Source of the DNA: JBNJFY01 sp051747265
Lineage (GTDB): Bacteria; Bacteroidota; Rhodothermia; Balneolales; Balneolaceae
Direction of reading: 5' to 3'
Assembly (NCBI GenBank): GCA_051747265.1
Contig: JBNJFY010000005.1
Span: 186,001 to 250,000, forward strand
Length of the DNA stretch: 64,000 nt
This document shows, in pieces, positions 27,488-36,802 of the stretch. Within the stretch, counting starts at the first letter, position 1. The number at the start of each line of letters is the position of its first letter. The position numbers were made by a program, and so were the translations under genes. Under the pieces are notes generated by a model, which saw nothing but the letters and a program-made list of their open reading frames with translations, had not been told where the DNA came from and searched no databases.

Positions 27488-30349
27488 GTGTTTGTGTTTT
27501 TGGATAGGAAAATATCATCTATTACTGCTTTCAGCATAACAATTGTGCTATGGGCTTGTTTGGTGGTCCCGCCTTTGCATGCGCAAGATTCCCTCGCAGT
27601 GCACTCCGGGGCATTACGTGTGGGATCTCCGATTCAGCTCAGTGATACTACGCTACAAGAGAATTCTAAGCCTGACACCTTTATTGGAAATCTGTATTTA
27701 GATATTGCCCAAGAGCAGCAACCAAGATCGGTCAGTTGGTCTTTAATCGATAAACAGAATGCCCCGATTCGGTTGGATGGGGCGCAAGTGTACACCAATT
27801 CAAACACTCCTCATGATTATGAGCAGGTAAAAAGTTTTGGGTTGGGTATCCAGGCGTTGCTTTCTGACGGAAGACGATTTCAGGACACCGTTTATGTGCA
27901 TCTGCAAAATGTGAATGAACCACCTACGTTAGAGTTACCCGACACCCTTTCTCTGCCGGAGCACGTAACTCGTGATTCTTCAGTGCTATCCATGGCCGTG
28001 CAAGATCCGGATTCAGCTGATTTTCATACCTATACGATCGTGAATCAAGTCCGCTCCTGGTTCTATATTGATGAAACAGACCTGCGCATTGACAACCCAA
28101 GCTTGTTTGACTATGAACAGGATTCGGTACTTACCATTGATCTGCAGGTGAAAGATCGTTCCGGCTTGACGGATCAGCAAAGGTTAGTGATTCGGTTGGA
28201 AGACCGCAACGATCGCCCCACAGATATTCTATTATCGGATAACAGGGTGAAAGAGAATCAACCGACCGGATACCACATTGGCAATATTACTGTTATAGAT
28301 CAGGATCGCAGAGATAGTCATACTTTGTCCTTTGTAGATCCGGATAGTGCTGGTGCCTTCCGGCTAGTTGATTCCACGCTTCAGATAGCCGATTCGTCCG
28401 CTTTTGATTTTGAACAGGACTCTCTCTTGGCAATTACCCTGAAAGCCGTGGATAATGGGGGCTTATCCACCGTACGCAAACATTTCATTCACATTCAAAA
28501 TGTAAATGAACAACCTCGAATCACCGGATTAAAAGATACCACCATTGCGGAAGATGGAGTTATTTCTCGACTGTCCTTCACCATAGAAGATCCGGAATCA
28601 CATCCCGCTGCCCTGAACTATCGCTTTGCCACAGATAATCCTGACCTTCTACCCCGCTCAGGAATTTTAATGATCGGCGGCGAACAGCAACGCTACCTTC
28701 ACATTCTTCCGGCTGAGAATCGGCATGGAACGGTTCAGATACAGATGATCGCCGATGATGGGGAATATGCTGATACCGCGCGTTGGAATTTGAATGTACG
28801 TTCTGTGAACGATCTTCCCGAGCTAATTCGTTTTCGGCCTATCCAAGTTACTGAAGGTGATTTGGTTAATATCACCAACAACCAATTACGAGCTACTGAT
28901 ATCGATCATCAACCGGTAGAGTTGACCTATCGATTACTTAAGCCGCCCAATACCGGACGATTCGGCTTTAATACCTCCAAGCAATCGTTTCCCCTTCGAT
29001 TTTCTCAATTACAAGTCAATCAGCGAATGCTATGGTATCAACATGATGGTTCTGAGCAGCATCAGGATACTGTTTGGCTATCTTTGTCGGATCCCCTGGA
29101 AACTGCATACGATTCTCTCGCCTTACCCATCCAAATTCAGCCGGTAAATAACAGGCCGCAAATCAGTACTTTGCGTAATCAGAGAATGTATGAAGACCAT
29201 ATCGGACCCACGCAATCCTTTGAAGTGTGGGACGCGGAATCACCCAGCACACAACTAACTGTTTGGGGCACATCTAATCATGCGGGCTTAATCCCGGACA
29301 GCTCTATTGTAATTAATGGGATTGATCGCTTTCGTAGTATACAGGTATTCCCACTGCCTGATGCCAATGGTGAATCCAGGATCCAACTACACGTATCCGA
29401 TGGACGGGATACTACCAGTACTGCGTTTTGGGTACAGGTAGACCCGGTGAACGATGCACCAAGGTTGGGGGAACATGAAGTTCTTGAAATACCAGAGGAT
29501 ACTCCATTGGTCACTTACCCCTTGAAAATTGAAGATATTGACACTCCTACTGAGGAATTAGATATCGATATTCACTCTAAACGTCCCTTGTTAATTCCCA
29601 ATGATAGCTTACGTTTAACTGTTCAGTCTGGAGAGTTACATTTGAAATTCCGACCTCGCAGTAACCAGAATGGGTCTGTTACCTTGGAGTATAGAGTCAG
29701 TGATGGGGAATTTGAGCGAGCCCAGGAATTGCCTATTAAGATTGAACCTGTAAATGATCCACCCACACCGGTAACTCTTTTTGGCGCACAGCCCAAACTG
29801 CAAAGCGACTCCCTAACCGTTATGTTTCGTTGGGATGAAGCCACGGATGTGGATGATGAAAAGCTGGAATATCTGTTACATATTCAAGGCAAGAATTTAG
29901 ATAGTTTAATCACTGGTATTTATGAAAATTCATTTCAATTTAGGGCACAACGAAGCCTAGACTCAAATACCGAATACCAGTGGAGTGTTCTGGTAACGGA
30001 TGGTAAAGATACTACCGCTGCCCAGGACCCCAAAGCTTTCCTTACCCCCGCCCTTCCTGAATTGCCCACCGAATTTGCCTTGGAGCAAAATTTTCCCAAC
30101 CCGTTTAATCCAACTACAACCATTACCTATCGTTTGCCCATCACCGCGCATGTGCGTGTCTCGGTATTTGACATGTCTGGCCGTCTGTTAACTGATTTAG
30201 TAAATACGGTACAAAACCCTGGGATACATCATGTACAATGGCATGCGGAAGACCAAGCTAGTGGTATTTATATGTATCGCATTGTGGCCAATGGAATGAA
30301 AAACGATAGGCGCTTTACCCAAACAGATAAAATGATGCTCATTAAGTAA
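27488..30349 (+). CDS. Secreted cadherin-like repeat protein with C-terminal sorting domain
   Basis: This 953-residue exported protein has an N-terminal signal peptide (hydrophobic to about residue 33, HAQD), cadherin-like repeats marked by VNEPP, VNEQP and DRNDRP linkers, and a CSPG-type repeat around VTEGDLVNITNN. Further Ig-like segments follow, then a final ~90 residue domain starting FALEQNFPNPFNPTTTITYRLP. That motif marks the sorting/attachment domain common in secreted proteins of the FCB group (T9SS-type). It is probably a surface or extracellular adhesion protein. The start is unsure because several GTG/TTG codons lie close together. Confidence 0.8.
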   Translation: MFVFLDRKISSITAFSITIVLWACLVVPPLHAQDSLAVHSGALRVGSPIQLSDTTLQENSKPDTFIGNLYLDIAQEQQPRSVSWSLIDKQNAPIRLDGAQVYTNSNTPHDYEQVKSFGLGIQALLSDGRRFQDTVYVHLQNVNEPPTLELPDTLSLPEHVTRDSSVLSMAVQDPDSADFHTYTIVNQVRSWFYIDETDLRIDNPSLFDYEQDSVLTIDLQVKDRSGLTDQQRLVIRLEDRNDRPTDILLSDNRVKENQPTGYHIGNITVIDQDRRDSHTLSFVDPDSAGAFRLVDSTLQIADSSAFDFEQDSLLAITLKAVDNGGLSTVRKHFIHIQNVNEQPRITGLKDTTIAEDGVISRLSFTIEDPESHPAALNYRFATDNPDLLPRSGILMIGGEQQRYLHILPAENRHGTVQIQMIADDGEYADTARWNLNVRSVNDLPELIRFRPIQVTEGDLVNITNNQLRATDIDHQPVELTYRLLKPPNTGRFGFNTSKQSFPLRFSQLQVNQRMLWYQHDGSEQHQDTVWLSLSDPLETAYDSLALPIQIQPVNNRPQISTLRNQRMYEDHIGPTQSFEVWDAESPSTQLTVWGTSNHAGLIPDSSIVINGIDRFRSIQVFPLPDANGESRIQLHVSDGRDTTSTAFWVQVDPVNDAPRLGEHEVLEIPEDTPLVTYPLKIEDIDTPTEELDIDIHSKRPLLIPNDSLRLTVQSGELHLKFRPRSNQNGSVTLEYRVSDGEFERAQELPIKIEPVNDPPTPVTLFGAQPKLQSDSLTVMFRWDEATDVDDEKLEYLLHIQGKNLDSLITGIYENSFQFRAQRSLDSNTEYQWSVLVTDGKDTTAAQDPKAFLTPALPELPTEFALEQNFPNPFNPTTTITYRLPITAHVRVSVFDMSGRLLTDLVNTVQNPGIHHVQWHAEDQASGIYMYRIVANGMKNDRRFTQTDKMMLIK

Positions 30350-30451
30350 GTATTATCAAGTGTTAACTTCTTCTTATGAACTGGTTGCTAACCAGCTAAA
30401 TATTTAATATTGCTGATGTTATGCTTTCCACATAAAATAATGGAGTTGATA

Positions 30452-31294
30452 ATGTTGAAGCTTTTCCTGAAGCGGATTATAAGTCGATCAAAACAGTCCA
30501 TCACCCTATCAATTGTAACTATATGCTTGCTGATAAGCGGCGCGGTTCCTGCCACTCAAGGGCAATCTGCAGATGATCCATTAATTATTGTTAGTGAATC
30601 CCTGCGCCCGTTTGAATATCTCCAAGATGGAGAACCCGCCGGCATTAACGTTGAAATGACCGCGAAAATACTAGAATCCTTGAATATCCCTTATCAATTT
30701 AATATTCAGGAACATACCGGCATACGCGCGATGGAGTTGGCGAAACAAGGAAAAGCTGATGCCATCCTATCCGTTTCCTATAAATCCGACCGAGAGTCTT
30801 TTCTGATCTATCCAGAAGGGTTCCATTCACGTATCAACGCAGACAATTTCATGTGGGCCTCTGAATATGTCTGCTTCATCCGAAATGAAGATAAGGGCCA
30901 AATAATTTTTTCATCCCTAAAGCAACTGGCTGAAGATGACTATCGCATTGGGGTCATAGAGGGCGTATCCTACACGCCGGAATTTTGGGAGGCCGGATTA
31001 AATACGATTGCCGACGTAGATGAAGAGACCAACTTACGTAAATTACTGGATGGTGAATTAGATATGGTAATCACCGATCGTACCATTGGCCGCGCCACCA
31101 TTAAGTCGATGGGTATTCGAGATCAACTACGGGAATTAAACCAGAAAGTATTTAAAAAGTTATACACTATGGCGATGGTCAGAGAGAGTGATTATCCCGA
31201 TAAACGAAAGCTCATGAAAGACTTTTATGAGCGGCTGGATATGCTTAAAAAAAGCGGGCAAGCTCGTGAAATCTACCTCAAATATAGCTACTAG
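30452..31294 (+). CDS. Family 3 solute-binding-like periplasmic protein
   Basis: From ATG 30452 (GGAG with a 6-base gap upstream) the protein is 280 residues. It has a signal peptide (hydrophobic to about residue 37, ending QGQSA) and a PBPb-like domain: PLIIVSESLRPFEY, then INVEMTAKIL, GKADAILSVS and RKLLDGELDMVITD. Such proteins bind amino acids or similar ligands. No permease or ATPase gene is adjacent, so it may be an orphan receptor or a two-component input. A terminator lies 24 bp after the stop. Confidence 0.82.
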   Translation: MLKLFLKRIISRSKQSITLSIVTICLLISGAVPATQGQSADDPLIIVSESLRPFEYLQDGEPAGINVEMTAKILESLNIPYQFNIQEHTGIRAMELAKQGKADAILSVSYKSDRESFLIYPEGFHSRINADNFMWASEYVCFIRNEDKGQIIFSSLKQLAEDDYRIGVIEGVSYTPEFWEAGLNTIADVDEETNLRKLLDGELDMVITDRTIGRATIKSMGIRDQLRELNQKVFKKLYTMAMVRESDYPDKRKLMKDFYERLDMLKKSGQAREIYLKYSY

Positions 31295-31318
31295 CTAATA
31301 AGGCACATTCATAAATAT

Positions 31319-31346
31319 AAAAGGAGCCTGAGATGAGGCTCCTTTT
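31319..31346. terminator. Bidirectional intrinsic terminator
   Basis: AAAAGGAGCCT and AGGCTCCTTTT make an 11 bp perfect stem with a 6 nt loop, with A's on one side and T's on the other. It sits between convergent genes (solute-binding protein + and tonB -) and should stop both transcripts. Confidence 0.92.
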
Positions 31347-31367
31347 ATTATGAGGTAGCGTTAAATC

Positions 31368-32036
31368 CTATTTTTGCATTTTAAAGATTACCGGCAGAGT
31401 ATAATGTACTTTGACCGGCATACCACGTTGCCTACCCGGGGTAAATTCCAACGTCTTGACAACACGAATGGCTTCTTCATCACAGCCTCCACCGATGCCA
31501 CGAACAACTTGGGGATCAACGACGTTACCCTGTTCATTAACCACAAACTGGACAATCACACGACCTTCGATACCGGCCATCCGAGCCATTTTGGGATATT
31601 CGATACGTTGCGCTATTTCGGCCATGCCACCTTTTAATTCAGGCATGTGTTCAACCACCATGAAGATTTCCTCTTCTTCCTCTTCTTGTTCTTCTGGAGC
31701 AGGTGGCGGATCAGCGGGCATTTCCAGGCTTTCACCCATATCCAATTCAGAATCAAAGATGATAACTTCTTCTTCAAAGACTTCACTGTTGGGAACTTCA
31801 ACTGGTACTACTGGCCGTGGCGGAGCAGGTGTTTTGGCCTCGTGCTTCGTCTGCACAATCTCTTCCATAGTAACCACTTCTTGCTCATTTATATCTAAGT
31901 CCACTTCCGATGCCGGTTGATAGGGAACTTTAAATGCTGCAATGAGAATTCCTAAAGTGACGATCAGTCCAATCTGTATATTTATCGTGTACAGCGATTT
32001 AAGACTGGCTTTTTTGGGGGTTTTGGATGGTAACAT
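31368..32036 (-). CDS. tonB: Energy transducer TonB
   Basis: From ATG 32036, behind a strong GAGGGAGG-like site, the protein is 222 residues. One TM segment (about residues 18-38) follows a basic N-terminus. There is a long Pro/Glu-rich spacer (PPAPEEQEEEEEE), and a C-terminal TonB domain with EYPKMARMAGIEGRVIVQFVV and GGGCDEEAIRVVKTLEFTPG. It transmits proton-motive force to outer-membrane receptors. No exbBD or TonB-dependent receptor lies next to it in the window. The excellent Shine-Dalgarno is exceptional here. Confidence 0.93.
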   Translation of the reverse strand: MLPSKTPKKASLKSLYTINIQIGLIVTLGILIAAFKVPYQPASEVDLDINEQEVVTMEEIVQTKHEAKTPAPPRPVVPVEVPNSEVFEEEVIIFDSELDMGESLEMPADPPPAPEEQEEEEEEIFMVVEHMPELKGGMAEIAQRIEYPKMARMAGIEGRVIVQFVVNEQGNVVDPQVVRGIGGGCDEEAIRVVKTLEFTPGRQRGMPVKVHYTLPVIFKMQK

Positions 32037-32166
32037 AATGTTCCTCCCTTCAAATAGTGGGAATTCTGGCATTTTTGCCTTTGATTCAATCTAACCAAAA
32101 GGATGAATTGTGCCACTCATCACCAAATGATCGCAAAATGCCCCGACATACCTGCAGTATATTCCC

Positions 32167-33051
32167 CTACGTGGAAGGCACTAGCACAGGAATAACAGAG
32201 GATTGGATCTGAATTTGAAGCGGAAAGGTAAGTTCTATCTGTTCACCATCGGCATGTGCGGGAACCGGTTGAGGCTGAAGTTGCTCAATAATTAGTGATT
32301 TCGTGGTATGGCAACGCACCTGTTTTAATGACAGATGAGAACCATTCATAAACCGCAACAGATGAAAAGGTAATATGTATGGTGGAATCGGGTCCAGGGT
32401 TACCACATTGAGCAATCCGTCAGACGGATCGGCTTGGGGAGCAATAAAAAAGTGGCCACCCTCAATCTTCCCGTTAGCCGTGGTAATCATCAGGAATTCC
32501 TGTTCAATCACTTCCCCATTGATATGAATACGATATCCCTGTGGTTTAAATGCAAAGTTGCTTTTTAAGGCCGCCCATATATACATCGGTGATCCTTTGA
32601 GCCATTCACACTCCTGTGTGCGACGATTGGTTTCTCCATCAAAACCGATGCCCAGCGTATTTACAAAAATATGACCATTCACCACCCCTACATCAATATG
32701 GCGCACCTTGCCGGTTCGTAAAATTTCCAGGGCCGATTCAATAGAATCGGGAATACCCAAAGATTTAACAAAATCATTCCCACTGCCTACGGGTAGAATC
32801 CCCATGGTAGCATCGGTTCCCAGTAAACCTTCAGCAGTAGCCCGAACCGTCCCATCTCCTCCACACCCTACCACCACCTCATAGCGATGGCTCATACGGG
32901 CGGCAACATCAGCGATGCGCTCTTGGGGATCCAGAACGTGAACCCGTGCGTTTAACTGATGGAACTTTATATATTCATAAATCAGATCCAGCACATGGTT
33001 TGAGCGGGATCGGTTGGAAGCCGGATTAAATATAAAACCCAAAGTTGCCAA
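32167..33051 (-). CDS. Diacylglycerol kinase-like lipid kinase (DagK/YegS family)
   Basis: This 294-residue protein has the DAG kinase catalytic glycine motif VVGCGGDGTVRATAEGLLG, the ILPVGSGNDFVKSL segment and NTLGIGFDGETN. The C-terminal domain has the FFIAPQADPSDGLLNVV pattern. It should phosphorylate diacylglycerol, ceramide-like or related lipids. It lies 12 bp from the neighbouring M42-like peptidase gene on the same strand, though their functions look unrelated. Confidence 0.9.
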   Translation of the reverse strand: MATLGFIFNPASNRSRSNHVLDLIYEYIKFHQLNARVHVLDPQERIADVAARMSHRYEVVVGCGGDGTVRATAEGLLGTDATMGILPVGSGNDFVKSLGIPDSIESALEILRTGKVRHIDVGVVNGHIFVNTLGIGFDGETNRRTQECEWLKGSPMYIWAALKSNFAFKPQGYRIHINGEVIEQEFLMITTANGKIEGGHFFIAPQADPSDGLLNVVTLDPIPPYILPFHLLRFMNGSHLSLKQVRCHTTKSLIIEQLQPQPVPAHADGEQIELTFPLQIQIQSSVIPVLVPST

Positions 33052-33063
33052 GGATACTCTCCA

Positions 33064-33927
33064 CTAGTGCTGTTTCAGGTAGGATACCAGATTCTCATAG
33101 GTGGTTTGAACATCCTGATAATACACCCGTTCGCCTGCTTGGTGATACGGATAAATAGATGGCTCTATCGCAACGGAAACTACCGGTTTGGCAACCTGCT
33201 GATTAAATTCATAACCGTAGATCAAATAATCATTGGTATTATTGGAAACCAGAATATCAGAGTTGATTTTCTGGAGTCTATCTATGAAGTCATCGGTTGC
33301 ATCTTTTAACTCATCGCTGGGTTCCAGCTCATTGTATTCCCAATGATTGGCATATAGGGCTATTCCCGGATCACCTTTAAACAAAGGCGTGGTATCCACG
33401 GTGATCACTTCGTCAGGAATGGTTTGTCCATCGATCATAGCTTGCGCAATACGCTGAGCCCCCATCCCATGGGTTAATCCTTCTCCCCCATCCTTAAGCC
33501 ACTCAGGATGTTTTTTTAAGCCCAGGCTTTCCTCCATTTCAGAAAAATAGAAATATGTCGTAGGGCGACCTTCCCGTTTGGATAACCATTCCATCAGACG
33601 CAAGCATATTCCCACCCCAACACTATCGTCCATGGGGCCTTCCAATTCCTGCTCTTTTTTAACTACCTCCAGCGGCTGATTCCAAGCTTTCCCGTAATGG
33701 TTATTTTTGTCTATGTGAGAAGCAAAAGCCAAGGACTTTTGACCCTGGACATCAGATCCGGCTCTTAAAGTAAATACCAAACTATTTCCCGGAATCTGGA
33801 TCTCTTCAGCCCCAACCTGTTCGGCTACCGAACGAATATACGGGTGCAATCGATCTTCGTAAGAGCTAAAGGAGGGAATTTTTGCAACTTCAACAATATG
33901 TTCTAATAGCTGTTGGTCCATGAGCAA
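33064..33927 (-). CDS. M20/M42-like metallopeptidase
   Basis: This 287-residue protein has metal-ligand candidates in the usual order for the M20/M42 fold: His in ASHIDKN, Asp in GPMDDS, the Glu pair in FSEMEES, Asp in VITVDTT and a C-terminal His in YPYHQAGE. It lacks a signal peptide, so a cytoplasmic aminopeptidase or deacylase role is likely. It is shorter than typical M42 enzymes (about 350), suggesting that the dimerisation or cap part is reduced. Flanked by dgk-like and DUF952 genes. Confidence 0.75.
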   Translation of the reverse strand: MLMDQQLLEHIVEVAKIPSFSSYEDRLHPYIRSVAEQVGAEEIQIPGNSLVFTLRAGSDVQGQKSLAFASHIDKNNHYGKAWNQPLEVVKKEQELEGPMDDSVGVGICLRLMEWLSKREGRPTTYFYFSEMEESLGLKKHPEWLKDGGEGLTHGMGAQRIAQAMIDGQTIPDEVITVDTTPLFKGDPGIALYANHWEYNELEPSDELKDATDDFIDRLQKINSDILVSNNTNDYLIYGYEFNQQVAKPVVSVAIEPSIYPYHQAGERVYYQDVQTTYENLVSYLKQH

Positions 33928-33935
33928 ATGCTGTA

Positions 33936-34295
33936 TTAATCGGATTGAACATCAATACTAAAGTTTCCATCGTCATCCGGTTTCAAACGTATGGTATCAA
34001 TCACGGCATCCATGTTCAATTCGCCATATAGATGAGGAAACTTCTCGCCTTCTCCCTCGGTATCCTCATATTTAATTGGGGCTGCTAAACGGATTTTATC
34101 GATCACTAACAGCAACAGATCTTGCTTGCCTTTAAAAAGTCGATTGGCGGTAGCTTCCACTTGCGATCCTTTACTCAAATGGATGAAGCCCTCATCTTTC
34201 AAACTGTCGGGGCTATACGTATTGGATTGTTTGGCTGCCTTCCATTCAGATTGGTCAACCAGGTGAAATAGTAAATAATCTTCCATGTTACTCAC
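33936..34295 (-). CDS. DUF952 family protein
   Basis: This 119-residue protein matches DUF952: a start like YLLFHLVDQSEWKAA, EGFIHLSKGSQVEATANRLF, and the C-terminal FPHLYGELNMDAV. The family is small, soluble and of unknown role. It lies 8 bp from the M42-like gene and 19 bp from the M14-type deacylase gene on the same strand. Confidence 0.85.
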   Translation of the reverse strand: MSNMEDYLLFHLVDQSEWKAAKQSNTYSPDSLKDEGFIHLSKGSQVEATANRLFKGKQDLLLLVIDKIRLAAPIKYEDTEGEGEKFPHLYGELNMDAVIDTIRLKPDDDGNFSIDVQSD

Positions 34296-34314
34296 TGTGA
34301 TATACTAGTTTCAA

Positions 34315-35262
34315 TTAAGAATTGGTTTTTCCCAGATGCATCAACGCATCTCCCTTGTGCACGACAGGGTTATTATTAAGTCCGATAATATAACCCGGAG
34401 CCGGTGCTTTTACCTTATATTTAAAATCTCCAAACGGATCGGTGATGGATCCGACCACGTCACGTTTTTTTACCTCCTCGCCAAGTTCTACTGCTGGGCG
34501 AAAGAGTCCTGCATACCGTGCGCGGATCCAACTGCTGTTGTATAACCAGATGGTCTCATGAGGATCCGGGGCATCATCTATCATATCCAGATGTTTCATC
34601 AACCGGTAGGTGCTGGCAATACCTTCTTCAATACCCGCATCATCAAATCGGAGGGATTCGCCAACTTCAAATACCAAAATGTGCTTACCACGCTTATGCG
34701 CGGCCTTTCGGAACGATTTATCAATAAGCTTGGAGTGCAATACAAAGGGGGCGCCACAGGCCTCGGCCAGTTGCTTATTTTCGGGGTGATCCAACACCGC
34801 GCGAATTTGCGGAAAATTAGCACGAGCCGAACCGCCGGTGTGAAAATCCAGTCCGACATCAATATGGGGTACGATTTCATTTATTAAGGTGTAAGACAGA
34901 AAACGGGCTAGCGATCCATTTTTAACTCCCGGAAAACTCCGATTGATGTCCTTACCGTCTGGTAATCCACGTTCATGTTGGATAAATCCATAAATATTAA
35001 CCAGCGGTAGGGCGATGACGGTGCCACGTTTGGGCTTTATTTTTTTACGGGCAATCATCCGACGAATGATCTCAATTCCATTGATTTCATCCCCGTGTAA
35101 ACCACCTGTCAATAGTAATACCGGCCCATCCGATTCTCCGCGATACACATGAACCGGTAAATGGATAGTTGTGTAAGTCGGTAATCGAGCAATGTTCAGA
35201 TCAATGAATTTATCTTCCCCAAGACCGATCTGATTATCTTGAATAGATATGAAATCAGGCAT
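34315..35262 (-). CDS. M14-type deacylase (succinylglutamate desuccinylase/aspartoacylase family)
   Basis: This 315-residue protein has the zinc signature GGLHGDEINGIE (His and Glu ligands), a second His in DVGLDFHTGG and a C-terminal beta domain (APAPGYIIGLNNNPVVHKGD). The family removes acyl or aminoacyl groups. Its start overlaps the rimK-like stop region by 8 bp. In related genomes such genes accompany RimK-like ligases and DTGA proteases. A role in trimming a RimK product is inferred. Confidence 0.88.
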   Translation of the reverse strand: MPDFISIQDNQIGLGEDKFIDLNIARLPTYTTIHLPVHVYRGESDGPVLLLTGGLHGDEINGIEIIRRMIARKKIKPKRGTVIALPLVNIYGFIQHERGLPDGKDINRSFPGVKNGSLARFLSYTLINEIVPHIDVGLDFHTGGSARANFPQIRAVLDHPENKQLAEACGAPFVLHSKLIDKSFRKAAHKRGKHILVFEVGESLRFDDAGIEEGIASTYRLMKHLDMIDDAPDPHETIWLYNSSWIRARYAGLFRPAVELGEEVKKRDVVGSITDPFGDFKYKVKAPAPGYIIGLNNNPVVHKGDALMHLGKTNS

Positions 35263-36175
35263 CTTGGCTATACCTTTTCTTCCGTTTACTGCGGCTGCGT
35301 TTAGTTACCTCTTTTTCCACGTAATCTACGATAGCACCGGCAATATCTTTTTCTGTGGAACGCTCAATCCCCCTTAAACCGGGTGAAGAATTCACTTCCA
35401 GAATTAAAGGTCCTCGATTAGACTCCAGCAAATCGACCCCCGCAATGGATAACCCCATCGCCCGGGCAGCTGTAAGTGCAGAGTCTCGTTGCTTTTTGGT
35501 TAATTTCACAATCTCTCCAGAACCTCCCCGGTGTAGATTAGATCGAAATTCGCCTTCCTTTCCTTGGCGTCTCATAGCGCCAACCACTTTACCGTCTACC
35601 ACAAATGCCCGGATATCCGCGCCTCGGGCTTCTTCGATAAATTCCTGAACAATCACTCTAGCTTTCATAGCGTGAAATGCCTGGATGATAGATTCCGCCG
35701 CTTGATTGGTGGGGGCCAAGACCACCCCTACACCTTGCGTGCCTTCTAATAACTTTACGATTAACGGTGCCCCCCCTACGCTATCTATTAACTTTCGCAC
35801 CTCTTTAGAATAATTAGTAAATACCGTCTTAGGCATACCTACACCTGCCCTACCCATAATTTGGAGACTACGCAGTTTGTCGCGGGAACGAACTAATGCC
35901 TGAGATTCAGTCGCCGTAAAGACCTTCATCATTTCAAATTGGCGAACCACCGCAGAGCCATAAAAAGTTACACTGGCTCCGATGCGGGGAATCACCGCGT
36001 CCACATTTTCAATTTTCTCCCCATTGAAATATATGCAGGGGTTATTTTCCTCAATGACAATATCGCATTTAAGATGATCCAAGACTCGAGGGTAATGGCC
36101 TTTCTGTTGAATCGCCTCGACCAACCGGCGGGTGGAGTAAAGTTTCGAATTCCGAGAGAGTACAACAATATTCAT
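35255..36175 (-). CDS. rimK: RimK-family ATP-grasp glutamate ligase
   Basis: This 306-residue ATP-grasp ligase has the N-terminal NIVVLSRNSKLYSTRRLVEA, the RSRDKLRSLQIM and ATP-binding PLIVKLLEGTQGVGV regions, and the Mg-site ILEVNSSPGLRGIE. RimK adds glutamate residues to proteins or peptides; E. coli RimK acts on ribosomal protein S6. The C-terminal KRSRSKRKKRY tail is basic. It overlaps the protease gene upstream by 4 bp (ATGA) and the deacylase gene downstream by 8 bp, so the three are translationally coupled. Confidence 0.92.
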   Translation of the reverse strand: MNIVVLSRNSKLYSTRRLVEAIQQKGHYPRVLDHLKCDIVIEENNPCIYFNGEKIENVDAVIPRIGASVTFYGSAVVRQFEMMKVFTATESQALVRSRDKLRSLQIMGRAGVGMPKTVFTNYSKEVRKLIDSVGGAPLIVKLLEGTQGVGVVLAPTNQAAESIIQAFHAMKARVIVQEFIEEARGADIRAFVVDGKVVGAMRRQGKEGEFRSNLHRGGSGEIVKLTKKQRDSALTAARAMGLSIAGVDLLESNRGPLILEVNSSPGLRGIERSTEKDIAGAIVDYVEKEVTKRSRSKRKKRYSQDA

Positions 36176-36642
36176 TTAGAAATATGTAAAGCTTTGTGTG
36201 AGCAATTAACTTTAGAAACATCAACGATAAAACGCCCCATCAACAGTTTGCGACCTAGTAATACCGGATATTTCATCTCCGTCCGGTCCGTCAAAGATAA
36301 TTCAACATCATACAGCTGATTGAATAATTTTAACGAGGTTTTGATAATATAGCGTCGTTCAGAAATACCATTGGAACTTTTAACGACTCTTACATCATGT
36401 ACAGGGAGGTTGAATAGCTTATCGTTGTATTCTTCATGGGATGGATCCAATAAATTGAACTTAACCCACGCTTCCCCATCCTTTTCATACGGTTCTATTC
36501 TATGTGCATGCAAACTTGAGGTATAAGCACCGGTATCTACACGAGCATTTATGCCTAATAAATCTAATTTAGGAAAGTCAACCAGCTCAGATCGACCAAT
36601 AACAGGCTTCTGAGATTTTGAAGTTACCGAACTACTACTCAT
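36172..36642 (-). CDS. Retropepsin-like protease (ATP-dependent zinc protease family, RimB-like)
   Basis: This 156-residue protein matches the family once called ATP-dependent zinc protease. It has the aspartic motif RVDTGAYTSSLHA (DTGA), the RRYIIKTSLKLF strand and the PVLLGRKLLMGRFIVDVS end. Such proteins are retropepsin-like and accompany RimK genes, where a processing role on glutamylated substrates has been proposed. It is the first gene of the three-gene overlapping set and divergent from the sulfide:quinone reductase gene. The zinc/ATP name is historical. Confidence 0.85.
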   Translation of the reverse strand: MSSSSVTSKSQKPVIGRSELVDFPKLDLLGINARVDTGAYTSSLHAHRIEPYEKDGEAWVKFNLLDPSHEEYNDKLFNLPVHDVRVVKSSNGISERRYIIKTSLKLFNQLYDVELSLTDRTEMKYPVLLGRKLLMGRFIVDVSKVNCSHKALHISK

Positions 36643-36802
36643 TATATGATTTAATAGTTATATGGCATTTTATTTACTACAGCATTGTCAGGAATTTCCC
36701 TACATATGTTTCAGTTTACTAGACATAAACTACGGCTAGAAAGCCAAAATTCCATACAAGCTATTCAAATGTATGGATGATTAAATTTTAATGGAGGCAT
36801 CT

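Noticed and set aside
31411..31920. Long + strand Ser/Thr-rich ORF opposite tonB
   Set aside because: Low-complexity shadow of the Glu/Pro-rich tonB codons on the opposite strand.
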